A stretch of DNA of 64,000 bases from Convivina praedatoris (lineage in GTDB: Bacteria > Bacillota > Bacilli > Lactobacillales > Lactobacillaceae). Shown here piece by piece: positions 44,750 to 54,527 of the stretch. The position numbers and the translations under genes were made by a program. The DNA lies in the NCBI RefSeq assembly GCF_933208495.1, contig NZ_CAKOET010000005.1, positions 1 through 64,000 on the forward strand, read 5' to 3'. The notes under the pieces were generated by a model. The model ran no database searches. It was given only the letters and a program-made list of their open reading frames with translations, and was not told the origin of the DNA. Each line of letters begins with the position of its first letter. The first letter of the stretch is position 1.

Positions 44750-45274
44750 ATGTCAGAAGATACAGCAATTTTTGCCGGAGGGTGTTTCTGGTGCATGGTC
44801 GAGCCCTTTGATAGTCTACCTGGAATTATCAAGGTTCGTTCGGGTTACACTGGGGGACATGTACCCAATCCGACCTATGAACAAGTCTGCAGTCATACAA
44901 CTGGGCATACTGAAGCGGTTAAAGTCTGGTTTGACCCTGAAATTATTTCTTACCGTCAGTTGGTAGATTTGTATTGGCAAGTCGCTGACCCAACCGATGC
45001 AATGGGCCAGTTCCAAGATCGTGGTGATAATTATCGTCCCGTGATTTTTGTCAATAGTCCTAAGCAACGCGAAGTGGCGGAAGAATCCAAGCAAGACTTA
45101 GCCACGTCACAACGTTTCGATGACCCAATCGTAACGACAATCGAGGATGCGCAGCCATTTTATGACGCTGAAGAGTATCACCAAGATTTCTATAAAAAAG
45201 ATCCTTTGCGTGAAGCAGCTATGATGGCTCCGCGGGTTCGCTATCAGGAAAAATATTGGGAGGATAAGCAATGA
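44750..45274 (+). CDS. msrA: peptide methionine-S-sulfoxide reductase MsrA
   Basis: 174 aa. The catalytic GGCFWCM motif is near the N-terminus; [17 protein letters not shown] and YHQDFYKK are family motifs. CTAGGAGGTTG precedes the ATG. Coupled to msrB by a 4-base overlap. Oxidative-damage repair pair. Confidence 0.96.
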   Translation: MSEDTAIFAGGCFWCMVEPFDSLPGIIKVRSGYTGGHVPNPTYEQVCSHTTGHTEAVKVWFDPEIISYRQLVDLYWQVADPTDAMGQFQDRGDNYRPVIFVNSPKQREVAEESKQDLATSQRFDDPIVTTIEDAQPFYDAEEYHQDFYKKDPLREAAMMAPRVRYQEKYWEDKQ

Positions 45275-45702
45275 CCAAATATTCTCAAGATGAACTCAAG
45301 CAACGGCTAACGCCAGAACAATATGATGTGACGCAAAATGCTGCAACAGAACGGCCCTTTACTGGTAAATATGACCAGTGGTGGGATGACGGCATTTTTG
45401 TCGATGTTGTCAGTGGAGAACCTTTATTTTCTTCTACGGATAAATATGATTCTGGCTGTGGTTGGCCTGCTTTTACCAAGGGAATTAATGATTTAGCCGA
45501 ATCAACTGACCATTCCTTTGGCATGACTAGAACTGAGGTTCGTTCAAAAGAAGCCGGTTCTCATTTGGGACATGTTTTCCCAGATGGGCCTGCTGATCAA
45601 GGTGGTCTGCGTTATTGCATTAACTCGGCTAGTTTACGTTTTATTCCTAAAGCTGATTTACAAAAAGAAGGATATGGAAAGTATTTGACTTTATTTGAAT
45701 AA
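45271..45702 (+). CDS. msrB: peptide methionine-R-sulfoxide reductase MsrB
   Basis: 143 aa. [22 protein letters not shown] and the catalytic RYCINSASL motif. Overlaps msrA (ATGA). GGGAGGATAAGC before the start is its ribosome site. A terminator follows. Confidence 0.96.
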   Translation: MTKYSQDELKQRLTPEQYDVTQNAATERPFTGKYDQWWDDGIFVDVVSGEPLFSSTDKYDSGCGWPAFTKGINDLAESTDHSFGMTRTEVRSKEAGSHLGHVFPDGPADQGGLRYCINSASLRFIPKADLQKEGYGKYLTLFE

Positions 45703-45714
45703 TAATCATGGTTG

Positions 45715-45742
45715 AAAAGTCCGACGGTCGTTGGGCTTTTTC
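45715..45742 (+). terminator. terminator of msrAB
   Basis: AAAAGTCCGACG and CGTTGGGCTTTTT with GT-rich loop. Confidence 0.8.
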
Positions 45743-45755
45743 GATTTGGTAAAAA

Positions 45756-45764
45756 TGTTACAAT
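45756..45764 (+). promoter_or_regulatory. extended -10 promoter of the NadR-like gene
   Basis: TGT followed by TACAAT at 45759-45764. Confidence 0.55.
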
Positions 45765-45810
45765 AGGGACATTGAAAATCGTTAAATAAGATAAATCGTT
45801 GGATGAGGTT

Positions 45811-46923
45811 ATGGTTGAAACGAGTAATTTAGTTAAGGATAATTTAACTGGTAGCAGAATTGGTGTCTTTTTTGGTACTTTGGCGCCCATGCACATTGGA
45901 CATCAGGCCGAAATTTATAAAGCAGCAGCCTTAAACGATGGTGTAGTAGTGATTGTTTCGGGTTATACAGGAGATCGGGGCGATAAAATCGGGCTACCGG
46001 TTGAAAAAAGATTTCGTTATGTGCGGGAGGCTTTTAATGATGAGCCTAGTATTAAGGTCGATTATATAAATGAAGATCATATTCCCGTTATGCCTGGCGG
46101 TTGGACGGAATGGACCCGTCTTTTAACAGAAACTATCCAGCGTAACATCGTGAATCCAGATGCCCAGGTAACTTTGTATACTGGTGAACCAGAGTACCAA
46201 GCTAAATTGCAAGAATTACTGCCCAATAATGGTCGCTTTCAGGTTAGTTTAATGGATCGAACAATTTTACGGGTATCAGCCACTGCCATTCGTAAAGATC
46301 CTATGGTTAATTGGGATTACATTAATCGAGTTTTTCGTCGGCATTTTGCCCATAAAATTACCATAATGGGCGCTCCGAATACCGGAAAATCAACGCTGGT
46401 TCGACGTTTAGCTCGTACTAGTAATTCACCTTTTTCAGATGAATATGCTCGACATTATCAAGAAGAATCCAATGTTTGTAACGATGAGTTGATCCTAAAA
46501 GATTATATTCGGATTATTCAAGGACAATACGATGCCAATTCTAATGAAATTAATTCACCAGCCAATAACGGATTAACTTTTTTTGATACAGATGCCATGG
46601 TAACGATGGCTGAAGCCCATATCTTTTTACCAGCAACCGATAATGAACAACTTAAGGCTTTATTTGATAATACAATCAAAGAAGAGGAGATTGACCTAAT
46701 TTTAGTGATTCCACCTTTTGAACAAGAAGGGGTCGATAATGTCCTACAAAAACGTTTTCATCAGGAATTACTTAAAATTATTGAACAATATGGTTTTAGC
46801 GATAAATTAGTGATTTTAGATCGACCTGGTAATCGTGAAGATCGTTATGGTTACTATGCCCGTTATTTACAAGCTTTAGATGCTATCCAAGATCGTTTGG
46901 GGATTAATTTAAAGCATATTTAA
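45811..46923 (+). CDS. NadR-like bifunctional nicotinamide-nucleotide adenylyltransferase/kinase
   Basis: About 370 aa, two domains. First, a nucleotidyltransferase: GVFFGTLAPMHIGHQAEIY contains the HxGH motif, and LRVSATAIRKDP the second one. Second (about residues 180-370), a P-loop kinase, ITIMGAPNTGKSTLVRRLA. Together they should convert nicotinamide riboside to NAD. No helix-turn-helix repressor domain. Start is the ATG at 45811; a TTG at 45799 is in frame but less likely. Confidence 0.88.
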   Translation: MVETSNLVKDNLTGSRIGVFFGTLAPMHIGHQAEIYKAAALNDGVVVIVSGYTGDRGDKIGLPVEKRFRYVREAFNDEPSIKVDYINEDHIPVMPGGWTEWTRLLTETIQRNIVNPDAQVTLYTGEPEYQAKLQELLPNNGRFQVSLMDRTILRVSATAIRKDPMVNWDYINRVFRRHFAHKITIMGAPNTGKSTLVRRLARTSNSPFSDEYARHYQEESNVCNDELILKDYIRIIQGQYDANSNEINSPANNGLTFFDTDAMVTMAEAHIFLPATDNEQLKALFDNTIKEEEIDLILVIPPFEQEGVDNVLQKRFHQELLKIIEQYGFSDKLVILDRPGNREDRYGYYARYLQALDAIQDRLGINLKHI

Positions 46924-46930
46924 ACAGTAG

Positions 46931-46957
46931 AACCAACGTTTTGTTGGTTTTTATTTT
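46931..46957 (+). terminator. terminator of the NadR-like gene
   Basis: AACCAAC, loop GTTTT, GTTGGTTTTTATTTT. Confidence 0.82.
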
Positions 46958-46996
46958 ATCAACTAATGCCAACTCAGAGGTAGAAAGGACGTAACC

Positions 46997-49411
46997 ATGA
47001 ATCCAATCTATGCACAGGTCATTGTGGATGTCCCAACGCAGCAAACTAATCAACCCTATACTTATGCAATTCCAACAAATTTGTTTGATTTAGTGCAAGT
47101 GGGGATGCGTGTGAAAGTTCCCTTTGGTAAACGTGATGTCATGGGCTTTGTGGTGAATTTAATTGATCAAAAACCATCGGATCGTATCCAAATTAAAGCA
47201 ATCCAATCTGTTATGGATTTGGTGCCCGTACTTAATTCAGAATTACTGACCTTATCGGCACACCTAGCCCAAGATGTTTTTGCCTTTCGGATTTCAGTGT
47301 TAAAAATGATTTTACCCAATGCCCTTAGTGCTACTTATCAGTATTTAATCCAGCTTCAGCCGACCTTTATATTGAATGACGAAAGCCAATTTTTACAAGA
47401 ATTAGATCAGCAAGTTGTGCAATTAAGTGACTTCACCTCACGGCAACGACGTTTAATTTCAACCCTAAATCAGCAAGGACAGCTAACGGTGGAAATGCTG
47501 ATTCAAGACCGGTTAGGTATCAAAACGCAACGAGCTTATCAAATTACGGCTGACGATGATTTGCTGGTTCAAGCCCAGCTAAACTTGCGAGCCAATGCGC
47601 ATCAGCAATCCCAACTCTTAGCTTTTGCCCGACAAAATTTAGGCCAAGCTTTTACCCAAAAAGAATTAGTTGAAATGACGGATCTTAGCTCAGGGACTTT
47701 ACGGGCCGGTGTTAGTAAAGGGTGGTTACAAGTTTTAGCGGTTGAGAAGCTACGCCGACCGCAAGAAACTATGAATCAGGCTCATGAAGCTAATTTAGCT
47801 TTGAATGAACAACAACAACAGGCCTTTGAAAAAATAATAACCGCCCATCAAAATCATACTTATCAACCGTTTTTGTTAGAGGGAATTACTGGTTCTGGTA
47901 AAACCGAAGTTTATTTACAAGCAGCCCAACAGATAGTTCAAGATGGCCGTACGGTCCTATTTTTAGTGCCTGAAATTGCTCTAACTCTACAGATGATTCG
48001 GCGGGTAAGTTCTCGGTTTGGATCAGGTGTGGCAGTTTTGCACTCTGGTTTGAGTGAAGGTGAGCGTTACGATGAATGGCGGCGGATTCAACGTGGTGAT
48101 GTGAATGTGGTAGTCGGAGCTCGCTCAGCAGTTTTTGCCCCCTTGACTAATATTGGCCTCATCATTGTTGATGAAGAACATGAAGTGAGTTATCAACAAC
48201 AGGATAATCCACGCTACAACGCGCGCCAAGTAGCACTTTGGCGGGGAGAATATCATCACGCGCCCGTCATTTTAGGCTCAGCTACGCCGTCATTAGAAAG
48301 TCGCGCTCGTGCCCAAAAGGGGCTTTATCAACTACTAACACTAACAAAAAGAGCAGGGGATGCCCATCTACCAACCGTTCAAGTTGTTGACATGCGTGAG
48401 AGTTTAGCTGATAACCAGGAAACTAATTTTTCACCTGAATTAAAGCAAAAAATAATTGAGCGAATTCAAACCCATCAGCAGGTCGTTTTGTTACTGAATC
48501 GGCGTGGCTTTTCTAGCTTTGTCATGTGTCGTGATTGTGGTTACGTCCCCCGTGATCCTAACTGTAACTTAGCTATGACCTTGCATTTAGATAGCCATTG
48601 TTTAAAATGCCACTATTGTGGTTATCAAACGACCATTCCGCATCGATGTCCTCAGTGTCAATCAAATCGAATTCGTTATTATGGTACGGGTACTGAAAAG
48701 GTAGCCAGGGAGCTAGAACAAATACTACCCGAAGCTCGAGTAATTCGCCTAGATCAAGATACAACCCGAAAAAAGGGTAGTTTGGCCAAAGCTTTACAGG
48801 ATTTTGGTCAGCAAAAAGCTGATATTTTACTGGGGACACAAATGGTTGCCAAGGGATTGGATTTCCCAAATGTTACTTTAGTAGGGGTTTTGAATGCCGA
48901 TACGGCGTTAGGTTTACCTGATTTTCACGCTAGTGAGCGGACCTTTCAGTTATTAACTCAGGTAAGTGGCCGGGCAGGTCGGGGTCAAACGGCTGGAGAA
49001 GTGGTAGTTCAGACCTTTAATCCGGAGCATTATGCGATTGCTTTTGCACAAAAACATGATTACGAAGGGTTTTATCGCTACGAAATGCGATTACGTCAAG
49101 TCGGACAATATCCACCTTACTATTACACGATTCAAATTCAAACGAGTGACTTGGATGAAAATGTGGTGGCCGTTCATACTGCCCAAATTACCCGTTGGTT
49201 AAAAACCCAGCTTAAAAAAGACGTGATTATTCTCGGTCCTTCGCCCCAACCAATTGCTAAATTAAAAAAACGGTACTATTTTCAAATCTTATTAAAGTTT
49301 AAAAAGCCCCATGAAAACGATGCGCTTTTACAAGAACTAATTCAGCTGGCCCAACAGATTAAGGGAAATTTTCAGGTCAACATTGTCCGTAATCCGCTGA
49401 CATTTATGTAA
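46997..49411 (+). CDS. priA: primosomal protein N' (helicase PriA)
   Basis: 804 aa. Restarts stalled replication forks. N-terminal 3'-DNA-binding domain, Walker A EGITGSGKTEVY, Walker B IIVDEEHEVSY, a zinc-binding insert with eight Cys (CRDCGYVPRDPNC...HCLKCHYCG...RCPQC), and QVSGRAGRG. AGAAAGGACGTAACC precedes the ATG. Usual partner of def/fmt/rsmB. Confidence 0.97.
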   Translation: MNPIYAQVIVDVPTQQTNQPYTYAIPTNLFDLVQVGMRVKVPFGKRDVMGFVVNLIDQKPSDRIQIKAIQSVMDLVPVLNSELLTLSAHLAQDVFAFRISVLKMILPNALSATYQYLIQLQPTFILNDESQFLQELDQQVVQLSDFTSRQRRLISTLNQQGQLTVEMLIQDRLGIKTQRAYQITADDDLLVQAQLNLRANAHQQSQLLAFARQNLGQAFTQKELVEMTDLSSGTLRAGVSKGWLQVLAVEKLRRPQETMNQAHEANLALNEQQQQAFEKIITAHQNHTYQPFLLEGITGSGKTEVYLQAAQQIVQDGRTVLFLVPEIALTLQMIRRVSSRFGSGVAVLHSGLSEGERYDEWRRIQRGDVNVVVGARSAVFAPLTNIGLIIVDEEHEVSYQQQDNPRYNARQVALWRGEYHHAPVILGSATPSLESRARAQKGLYQLLTLTKRAGDAHLPTVQVVDMRESLADNQETNFSPELKQKIIERIQTHQQVVLLLNRRGFSSFVMCRDCGYVPRDPNCNLAMTLHLDSHCLKCHYCGYQTTIPHRCPQCQSNRIRYYGTGTEKVARELEQILPEARVIRLDQDTTRKKGSLAKALQDFGQQKADILLGTQMVAKGLDFPNVTLVGVLNADTALGLPDFHASERTFQLLTQVSGRAGRGQTAGEVVVQTFNPEHYAIAFAQKHDYEGFYRYEMRLRQVGQYPPYYYTIQIQTSDLDENVVAVHTAQITRWLKTQLKKDVIILGPSPQPIAKLKKRYYFQILLKFKKPHENDALLQELIQLAQQIKGNFQVNIVRNPLTFM

Positions 49412-49445
49412 AAGCAAAAGTTTGGTACAATAACAGTAATTACAG

Positions 49446-49472
49446 GTGCTCGAAGTCTTTCGAGCCCTTTTC
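49446..49472 (+). terminator. hairpin after priA, terminator or fmt leader stem-loop
   Basis: GCTCGAA, loop GTC(T), TTCGAGC, followed by CCTTTTCGTT. An extended -10 (TGGTACAAT, 49423-49431) lies just before it, so it may instead be the 5' hairpin of the fmt mRNA. Confidence 0.55.
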
Positions 49473-49488
49473 GTTAGTGAGGATAATT

Positions 49489-50445
49489 ATGACATATCGG
49501 GTAGTATTTATGGGCACCCCCCAATTTGCAGTACCAATTTTAGAAGCCTTGGTTGCTAGTAATCAGTATGAGATTTTGGCGGTTGTTACTCAGCCAGATC
49601 GACCACAGGGACGTAAAAAGACTTTGACTGCTAGTCCGGTGAAACAAGTAGCCCTGGAACATGACTTACTGGTGCTGCAACCAGGAAAGATTGGCCAGTC
49701 AGAAGCGATGAATCAAATTATTGCCTGGCAACCAGACTTTATTATTACTGCAGCTTTTGGACAATTTTTACCTACAAAACTATTGAATTCAGTTAAAATT
49801 GCTGCAGTTAACACCCATGCCTCGCTCCTACCAAAATATCGAGGGGGCGCACCCGTTCACTATGCCATTATGAACGGTGAACAAGAGACTGGTGTTTCCA
49901 TTATGTACATGGTGAAGGAAATGGATGCCGGCGATGTTATTGACGTTGTCCGAGTACCAATCCAAGATGATGACAATGTCGGTACCATGTTTGAAAAGCT
50001 TAGTCTTGCTGGTCGTGATTTGTTGATGGCGACCTTACCTAAGATTGCCAGTGGTCAAATTCAGCCAGTTACCCAAGATCCATCAGCAGTGACTTTTTCA
50101 CCCAATATTAGTCATGAACAGCAGCAATTGCATTTTAAAGATGAAACAGCCCAGCAATTAGACTGGCATATTCGTGGTTTGTATCCAACGCATCCGGCCT
50201 ACATGCAAGCTGGCGGACAACGTTTTAAGCTAGTAGCCGTTAAAGTACTAAAGGAATCAACTGATCAAGAGCCGGGAACCATCGTTGCCAAAGATAAAAA
50301 AACTTTGACGGTTGCTGCAGCTAACCATACTCAATTGTTAATTTTGCGCTTACAACCTGCCGGTAAGCCAGCCATGGATATTGCTGCCTACTTAAATGGT
50401 GGAGGACGTGATTTGTCAGTCGGACAAGCTTGGGTTGAGGATTAA
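49489..50445 (+). CDS. fmt: methionyl-tRNA formyltransferase
   Basis: 318 aa. VVFMGTPQFAVPILEAL, HASLLPKYRGGAPVHYAIMNGEQETG (formyl-THF site) and DAGDVI motifs. Transfers formyl to initiator Met-tRNA. ATG at 49489 follows AGTGAGGATAATT; the frame is open from 49477. rsmB follows two bases after the stop. Confidence 0.97.
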   Translation: MTYRVVFMGTPQFAVPILEALVASNQYEILAVVTQPDRPQGRKKTLTASPVKQVALEHDLLVLQPGKIGQSEAMNQIIAWQPDFIITAAFGQFLPTKLLNSVKIAAVNTHASLLPKYRGGAPVHYAIMNGEQETGVSIMYMVKEMDAGDVIDVVRVPIQDDDNVGTMFEKLSLAGRDLLMATLPKIASGQIQPVTQDPSAVTFSPNISHEQQQLHFKDETAQQLDWHIRGLYPTHPAYMQAGGQRFKLVAVKVLKESTDQEPGTIVAKDKKTLTVAAANHTQLLILRLQPAGKPAMDIAAYLNGGGRDLSVGQAWVED

Positions 50446-50447
50446 AA

Positions 50448-51794
50448 ATGTCAGTAAAAAAAGTTAACAGTAATAATCCACGTGTTTTAGCGGTGCAAAC
50501 CTTAAGTCGAGTCAAAGATGGCGCCTATTCCAACTTACAGTTAAATCAAGTGATCAAAAAGCATCAGTTGTCAGCAGCTGATCGCTCGTTACTAACAACT
50601 CTCGTTTATGGCGTGATTCAACATCGCTTAACTTTGGAATTCTATCTAGCCCCCTTTATTAATCCCGCTAAAATTGACCCCTGGGTTCGTGAATTATTAT
50701 ATACGGCCTTATTCCAATGGCAGTTTTTGGACCGGGTGCCTAAGCATGCTCTATTTAACGAAAGCATTGAAGTTGCTAAAATTATGGGACATCAAGGAAC
50801 TGCTAAATACGTAACGGCCATTTTACATAAAATGGACCGGGAAGGATTACCCAATTTACAGGCAATTGATAATCCAACTGAGCGCTTGGTCGTTGAATAT
50901 AGCGTACCGCATTGGTTAGTGGAAAATTTAATCAGCCAAGTCGGCCAGTCAAAGACTCTTGCTATTTTAAAGAGCATTAATTTAGCACCTAAACAGTCGA
51001 TTCGGGTCAATAGCGCTTTGTCCACCGATGATCAGGTGGTTGCATCCTTAGAAGAAGCTGGTTTAAAGGTTAAAAAATCAGCTATTGTGCCGCATGCTTA
51101 TTTGGTGACAGGGGGCCATGTTGCCACTAGTCAAGCCTTTTTAAAGGGTTGGATAATACTTCAAGATGAAAGCGCCATGTTGCCGGTAGAAAGTATGCAG
51201 TTAAATTCGAGTGGCCAATCGGTATTGGATGTTGCTGCAGCACCAGGTGGTAAAACCACACAAATTGCTGCCGCCGTAGGTGAGGCAGGACATGTTTTGG
51301 CACTGGATATTCATCAACATAAAATTAAGCTGATTTTAGACAATGCTCAGCGTTTGGGCGTGGGAAATCAGGTTAGCGCTCAAATGTTAGATGCCCGTCA
51401 AATTCCAAATCAGCTAAGTCAACAATTTGATCGTGTTTTGGTGGATGCTCCTTGTTCGGGTTTGGGATTATTACGGCGTAAGCCAGAAATTCGTTATGAA
51501 AAAACTTTAGCCGATGTGGAAAAATTAGCAAAACTACAGGGAGAAATATTAAGTGCATCTAGTCACATTGTGAAAAAAGATGGTATCATGGTTTATAGTA
51601 CTTGTACCATTTTGCAGCAGGAAAATAGCGATGTTGTGCAGCAGTTCTTAGCTCAACATCCTAATTTTGAACTGCTGGCTACTAAGACGGATTTTAATTT
51701 GAAGTCTGACCGTCAAGAAAAAACATTGCAGATTTATCCTGATGATTACCTGACGGACGGTTTCTTTATTGCCACCTTCCAACGCAAGGAGTAA
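50448..51794 (+). CDS. rsmB: 16S rRNA (cytosine-967-C5) methyltransferase RsmB
   Basis: 448 aa. NusB-like N-terminal domain (about 1-140), then the SAM domain: DVAAAPGGKTTQIAA, VDAPCSGLGLLRRKPEIRY and the catalytic YSTCTI Cys. Start ATG two bases after fmt with GAGGATTAAAA upstream. Followed by stp. Confidence 0.95.
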   Translation: MSVKKVNSNNPRVLAVQTLSRVKDGAYSNLQLNQVIKKHQLSAADRSLLTTLVYGVIQHRLTLEFYLAPFINPAKIDPWVRELLYTALFQWQFLDRVPKHALFNESIEVAKIMGHQGTAKYVTAILHKMDREGLPNLQAIDNPTERLVVEYSVPHWLVENLISQVGQSKTLAILKSINLAPKQSIRVNSALSTDDQVVASLEEAGLKVKKSAIVPHAYLVTGGHVATSQAFLKGWIILQDESAMLPVESMQLNSSGQSVLDVAAAPGGKTTQIAAAVGEAGHVLALDIHQHKIKLILDNAQRLGVGNQVSAQMLDARQIPNQLSQQFDRVLVDAPCSGLGLLRRKPEIRYEKTLADVEKLAKLQGEILSASSHIVKKDGIMVYSTCTILQQENSDVVQQFLAQHPNFELLATKTDFNLKSDRQEKTLQIYPDDYLTDGFFIATFQRKE

Positions 51795-51800
51795 TGTTCT

Positions 51801-52529
51801 ATGCAAATTGCCTATCAAACGAGTGCCGGACCTTTACGAACTGATAACCAAGACGCTGTTGGTGTCTTTTATAATACAAAAAAAGCCCCACTTATGATGG
51901 TAGCTGATGGGGTTACTAGTAATCCCGGTAGTCAGCAGGCTAGTCAAGTAGTTATTCAGTACCTAGGTGCGCAATGGGAGATTAGTCATTTTGACGATTT
52001 AAAACAAGTGCAAGCATGGCTGGTTAGTCAGGTGCACCTGGCTAACCAAGCGGTGATTGAAACAGGCCGCCATCAGCCTGGCGCAGCCCAGATGGCAACA
52101 ACATTAGTTTTAGCAGTGGTGATTGACCATCAATTATTAATTGCTAATGCGGGTGACTCCAAGGCCTATATCTTACACAATCATGAATTGAATCAACTGA
52201 GTTTTGACCATAATTTAAAAAATGAGTTATCGCGGGAACAAGGAAAAGTCTATGATGATTCTTTGCCGCAAGGAAATAGTTTAACGCGTTATTTGGGCGT
52301 AAATGACCAAGTGGACTTAGAGTTTAATTATGGTAATTTCTTTTTAGAGGATGTCATATTTTTGACTTCGGATGGTTTATCAAAGGTTCTTAGTGATGAT
52401 GATATCGTTAATATTATTGAACATAGTCACTCGGCTGCCCAGCGAGTTGAAGATTTGATGGCAGCTGCAGTAAAACTCAATGTTTCCGATAATATAACCG
52501 CATTGATTGCCCTTGATGATGAGAGTTGA
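51801..52529 (+). CDS. stp: PP2C-type serine/threonine phosphatase Stp
   Basis: 242 aa. Metal motifs RTDNQDAVG, VADGV, ANAGDSKAY and SDNITAL are intact. Opposes PrkC, whose gene is next. AAGGAGTAATGTTCT precedes the ATG, the ribosome site being the rsmB end. Cytoplasmic. Confidence 0.95.
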   Translation: MQIAYQTSAGPLRTDNQDAVGVFYNTKKAPLMMVADGVTSNPGSQQASQVVIQYLGAQWEISHFDDLKQVQAWLVSQVHLANQAVIETGRHQPGAAQMATTLVLAVVIDHQLLIANAGDSKAYILHNHELNQLSFDHNLKNELSREQGKVYDDSLPQGNSLTRYLGVNDQVDLEFNYGNFFLEDVIFLTSDGLSKVLSDDDIVNIIEHSHSAAQRVEDLMAAAVKLNVSDNITALIALDDES

Positions 52530-52560
52530 TGAGCTAAGCTCATAAAGGATAGAGATTAGA

Positions 52561-54429
52561 ATGCAAGCAGGGACTATAATTGATAATCGATATCGTATCA
52601 TCCGCCCACTGGGTGGGGGTGGTATGGCCAATGTTTATTTGGCTCATGATCAAAAGCTCAATCGTGATGTTACTTTTAAAATCATGCGAATGGACTTACG
52701 TGATCGCCAAAACTTAGTCAAACGTTTCCAGCGGGAAGCTCAGGCAGCGAAGGATTTAGTTAATGAACATATTGTCCAAATTTATGGAACTGGTGAGTAC
52801 GACGGTTCCCACTATATGGTCATAGAATACGTTGAGGGGATGGATTTAAAGGAATATGTTTCGCAGCATTTTCCAATTCCTTATCGTAAAATTGTCGATA
52901 TCATGCTCCAAATTTTGGAAGCAGTCGAAGTTGCCCATGATTCTGGCATTATTCATCGGGATTTAAAGCCGCAAAATATTTTAATTAATGACGATGGTCA
53001 AGTTAAAATTACTGATTTTGGGATTGCAGTCGCCAAAGAAAACCAAAATCTAACCCAAACCAATTCCGTCATAGGTTCAGTGCACTATATTTCACCAGAA
53101 CAAATTGCTGGGGAAAGTGCTTCCGTACAATCTGATATTTATGCTTTAGGGGTGATTTTATATCAGTTGATTACCAAGCAGGTACCATACGAAGGGGAAA
53201 CGGCGGCGACAGTTGCTTTGCAACATACTACTGGCACAATGCCGTCGGTTCGTAATTTTGACCCAACCATTCCACAACCCCTGGAAAATGTGGTTCTTAA
53301 AGCAACCGCTAAAAATCCGGAAGATCGATATGTTAGTGCCCTAGAGATGGCGGATGATTTGCAGACTTGTTTGTCACCTAGACGTGCTCATGATCCTCGC
53401 TATGTTCCCTTGGCTGATGATGCCACTCGGGTGATTCCGCTGGATGAATTAGAGAATTATCCCTTACCAGAAGAGCATGAAAAAATTAGTAGCACAACGG
53501 AAGGGGAAAATATTCAAACTGTCGTTGATCAAATTATTGACTATGCTAATCGGGGCTATGCTATTAAAAAGATTGCCGGTCTAGTTGATCGTACCCCTCG
53601 TTACGTGCGTAAGGTCCTTAAAGATAATGGTATTAAATTCCATGACAAGCGCCGTTGGTTGCTTGCCTGTGGTTTAGTTTGCTTACTGGGGATGGTTATC
53701 TTTTTCGTTAATCAATCTCAGACAAACTATGTTAAGGTCCCAGATTTAAGTAATTTATCGCAGAGTCAAGCAACTAGTAAACTGGAAAGTGCCCATCTAG
53801 TTGCAGATAATAATGTGACCTATACCACTTCTAAAACAGTTAGTAAGGATGAGGTGATTAAGACTTCGCCTAGTGTGGGAAGTCGGGTAAAGCGTGGCAG
53901 TAAGATTCGCCTAATTATCTCAACTGGGGCCGGTAAAATCCGTTTTGGTGATTTTACTGATTCTGATTACGGTGCTACGGCTGCCCAATTAAATGCGCAA
54001 GGCTTTACTGTTAAAAAGGAACTAACAACGTCTAATGACGTGCCAGCTGGTAAAATTATTAGTCAATCCCTTGAAGCAGGTAGTTTGGTTGATCCAACTG
54101 ATACAACCGTTACTTTTGTTGTTTCTAGTGGCGTGGCTAAGGTCAATGTGCCAGATTTTTCTGGTAAGACGCGAAATGAGGTCCAGGCTTGGAGCCGGGC
54201 CAACAATATTACTGTTTCTTATATATCACAAACTAATCAGGCACCTAAAAATGAAGTCTTAACGCAATCATTAAGTGCTGGTTCAAAAATGTCAGTGGAC
54301 CAGACTTTAGAAGTAACCATTTCTGATGGGCCTGCTTCATCCAGTTCTGCTGATAGTTCATCTTCAGCTAGTTCAAGTAGTTCCAGTGGGGCTAGTTCAT
54401 CTAGTCAAAAGAGTTCAAGTGCCTCTTAA
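52561..54429 (+). CDS. prkC: PASTA-domain serine/threonine kinase PrkC with a juxtamembrane HTH-like segment
   Basis: 622 aa. Kinase domain (about 9-270): glycine loop GGGGMANVYLA, Lys in VTFKIMR, HRDLKPQN at 132-139, DFG at 152-154. Residues about 332-356, IKKIAGLVDRTPRYVRKVLK, look like a helix-turn-helix before the membrane helix (about 367-385). Three PASTA repeats (about 389-458, 460-527, 528-597) bind wall fragments; then a Ser-rich tail. Coupled to stp by 31 bases. Other kinases of this group have an unstructured linker at this place. Confidence 0.95.
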   Translation: MQAGTIIDNRYRIIRPLGGGGMANVYLAHDQKLNRDVTFKIMRMDLRDRQNLVKRFQREAQAAKDLVNEHIVQIYGTGEYDGSHYMVIEYVEGMDLKEYVSQHFPIPYRKIVDIMLQILEAVEVAHDSGIIHRDLKPQNILINDDGQVKITDFGIAVAKENQNLTQTNSVIGSVHYISPEQIAGESASVQSDIYALGVILYQLITKQVPYEGETAATVALQHTTGTMPSVRNFDPTIPQPLENVVLKATAKNPEDRYVSALEMADDLQTCLSPRRAHDPRYVPLADDATRVIPLDELENYPLPEEHEKISSTTEGENIQTVVDQIIDYANRGYAIKKIAGLVDRTPRYVRKVLKDNGIKFHDKRRWLLACGLVCLLGMVIFFVNQSQTNYVKVPDLSNLSQSQATSKLESAHLVADNNVTYTTSKTVSKDEVIKTSPSVGSRVKRGSKIRLIISTGAGKIRFGDFTDSDYGATAAQLNAQGFTVKKELTTSNDVPAGKIISQSLEAGSLVDPTDTTVTFVVSSGVAKVNVPDFSGKTRNEVQAWSRANNITVSYISQTNQAPKNEVLTQSLSAGSKMSVDQTLEVTISDGPASSSSADSSSSASSSSSSGASSSSQKSSSAS

Positions 54430-54447
54430 ATAAATAGTACGAATTAC

Positions 54448-54482
54448 AGCAGGTCATTACACAGGTAATGGCCTGCTTTTTA
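54448..54482 (+). terminator. terminator of the priA/fmt-prkC cluster
   Basis: AGCAGGTCATTAC, loop ACAG, GTAATGGCCTGCTTTTT. Confidence 0.88.
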
Positions 54483-54512
54483 TTGAGCGAAATCGGCTAT
54501 TAAATTTAGGCA

Positions 54513-54521
54513 TGGTATAAT
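54513..54521 (+). promoter_or_regulatory. extended -10 promoter of rsgA, leaderless mRNA predicted
   Basis: TGG followed by TATAAT (54516-54521). The ATG is only 6 bases downstream, so the mRNA should begin at or next to the start codon. Same as tsaE. Confidence 0.6.
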
Positions 54522-54527
54522 AGCAGC

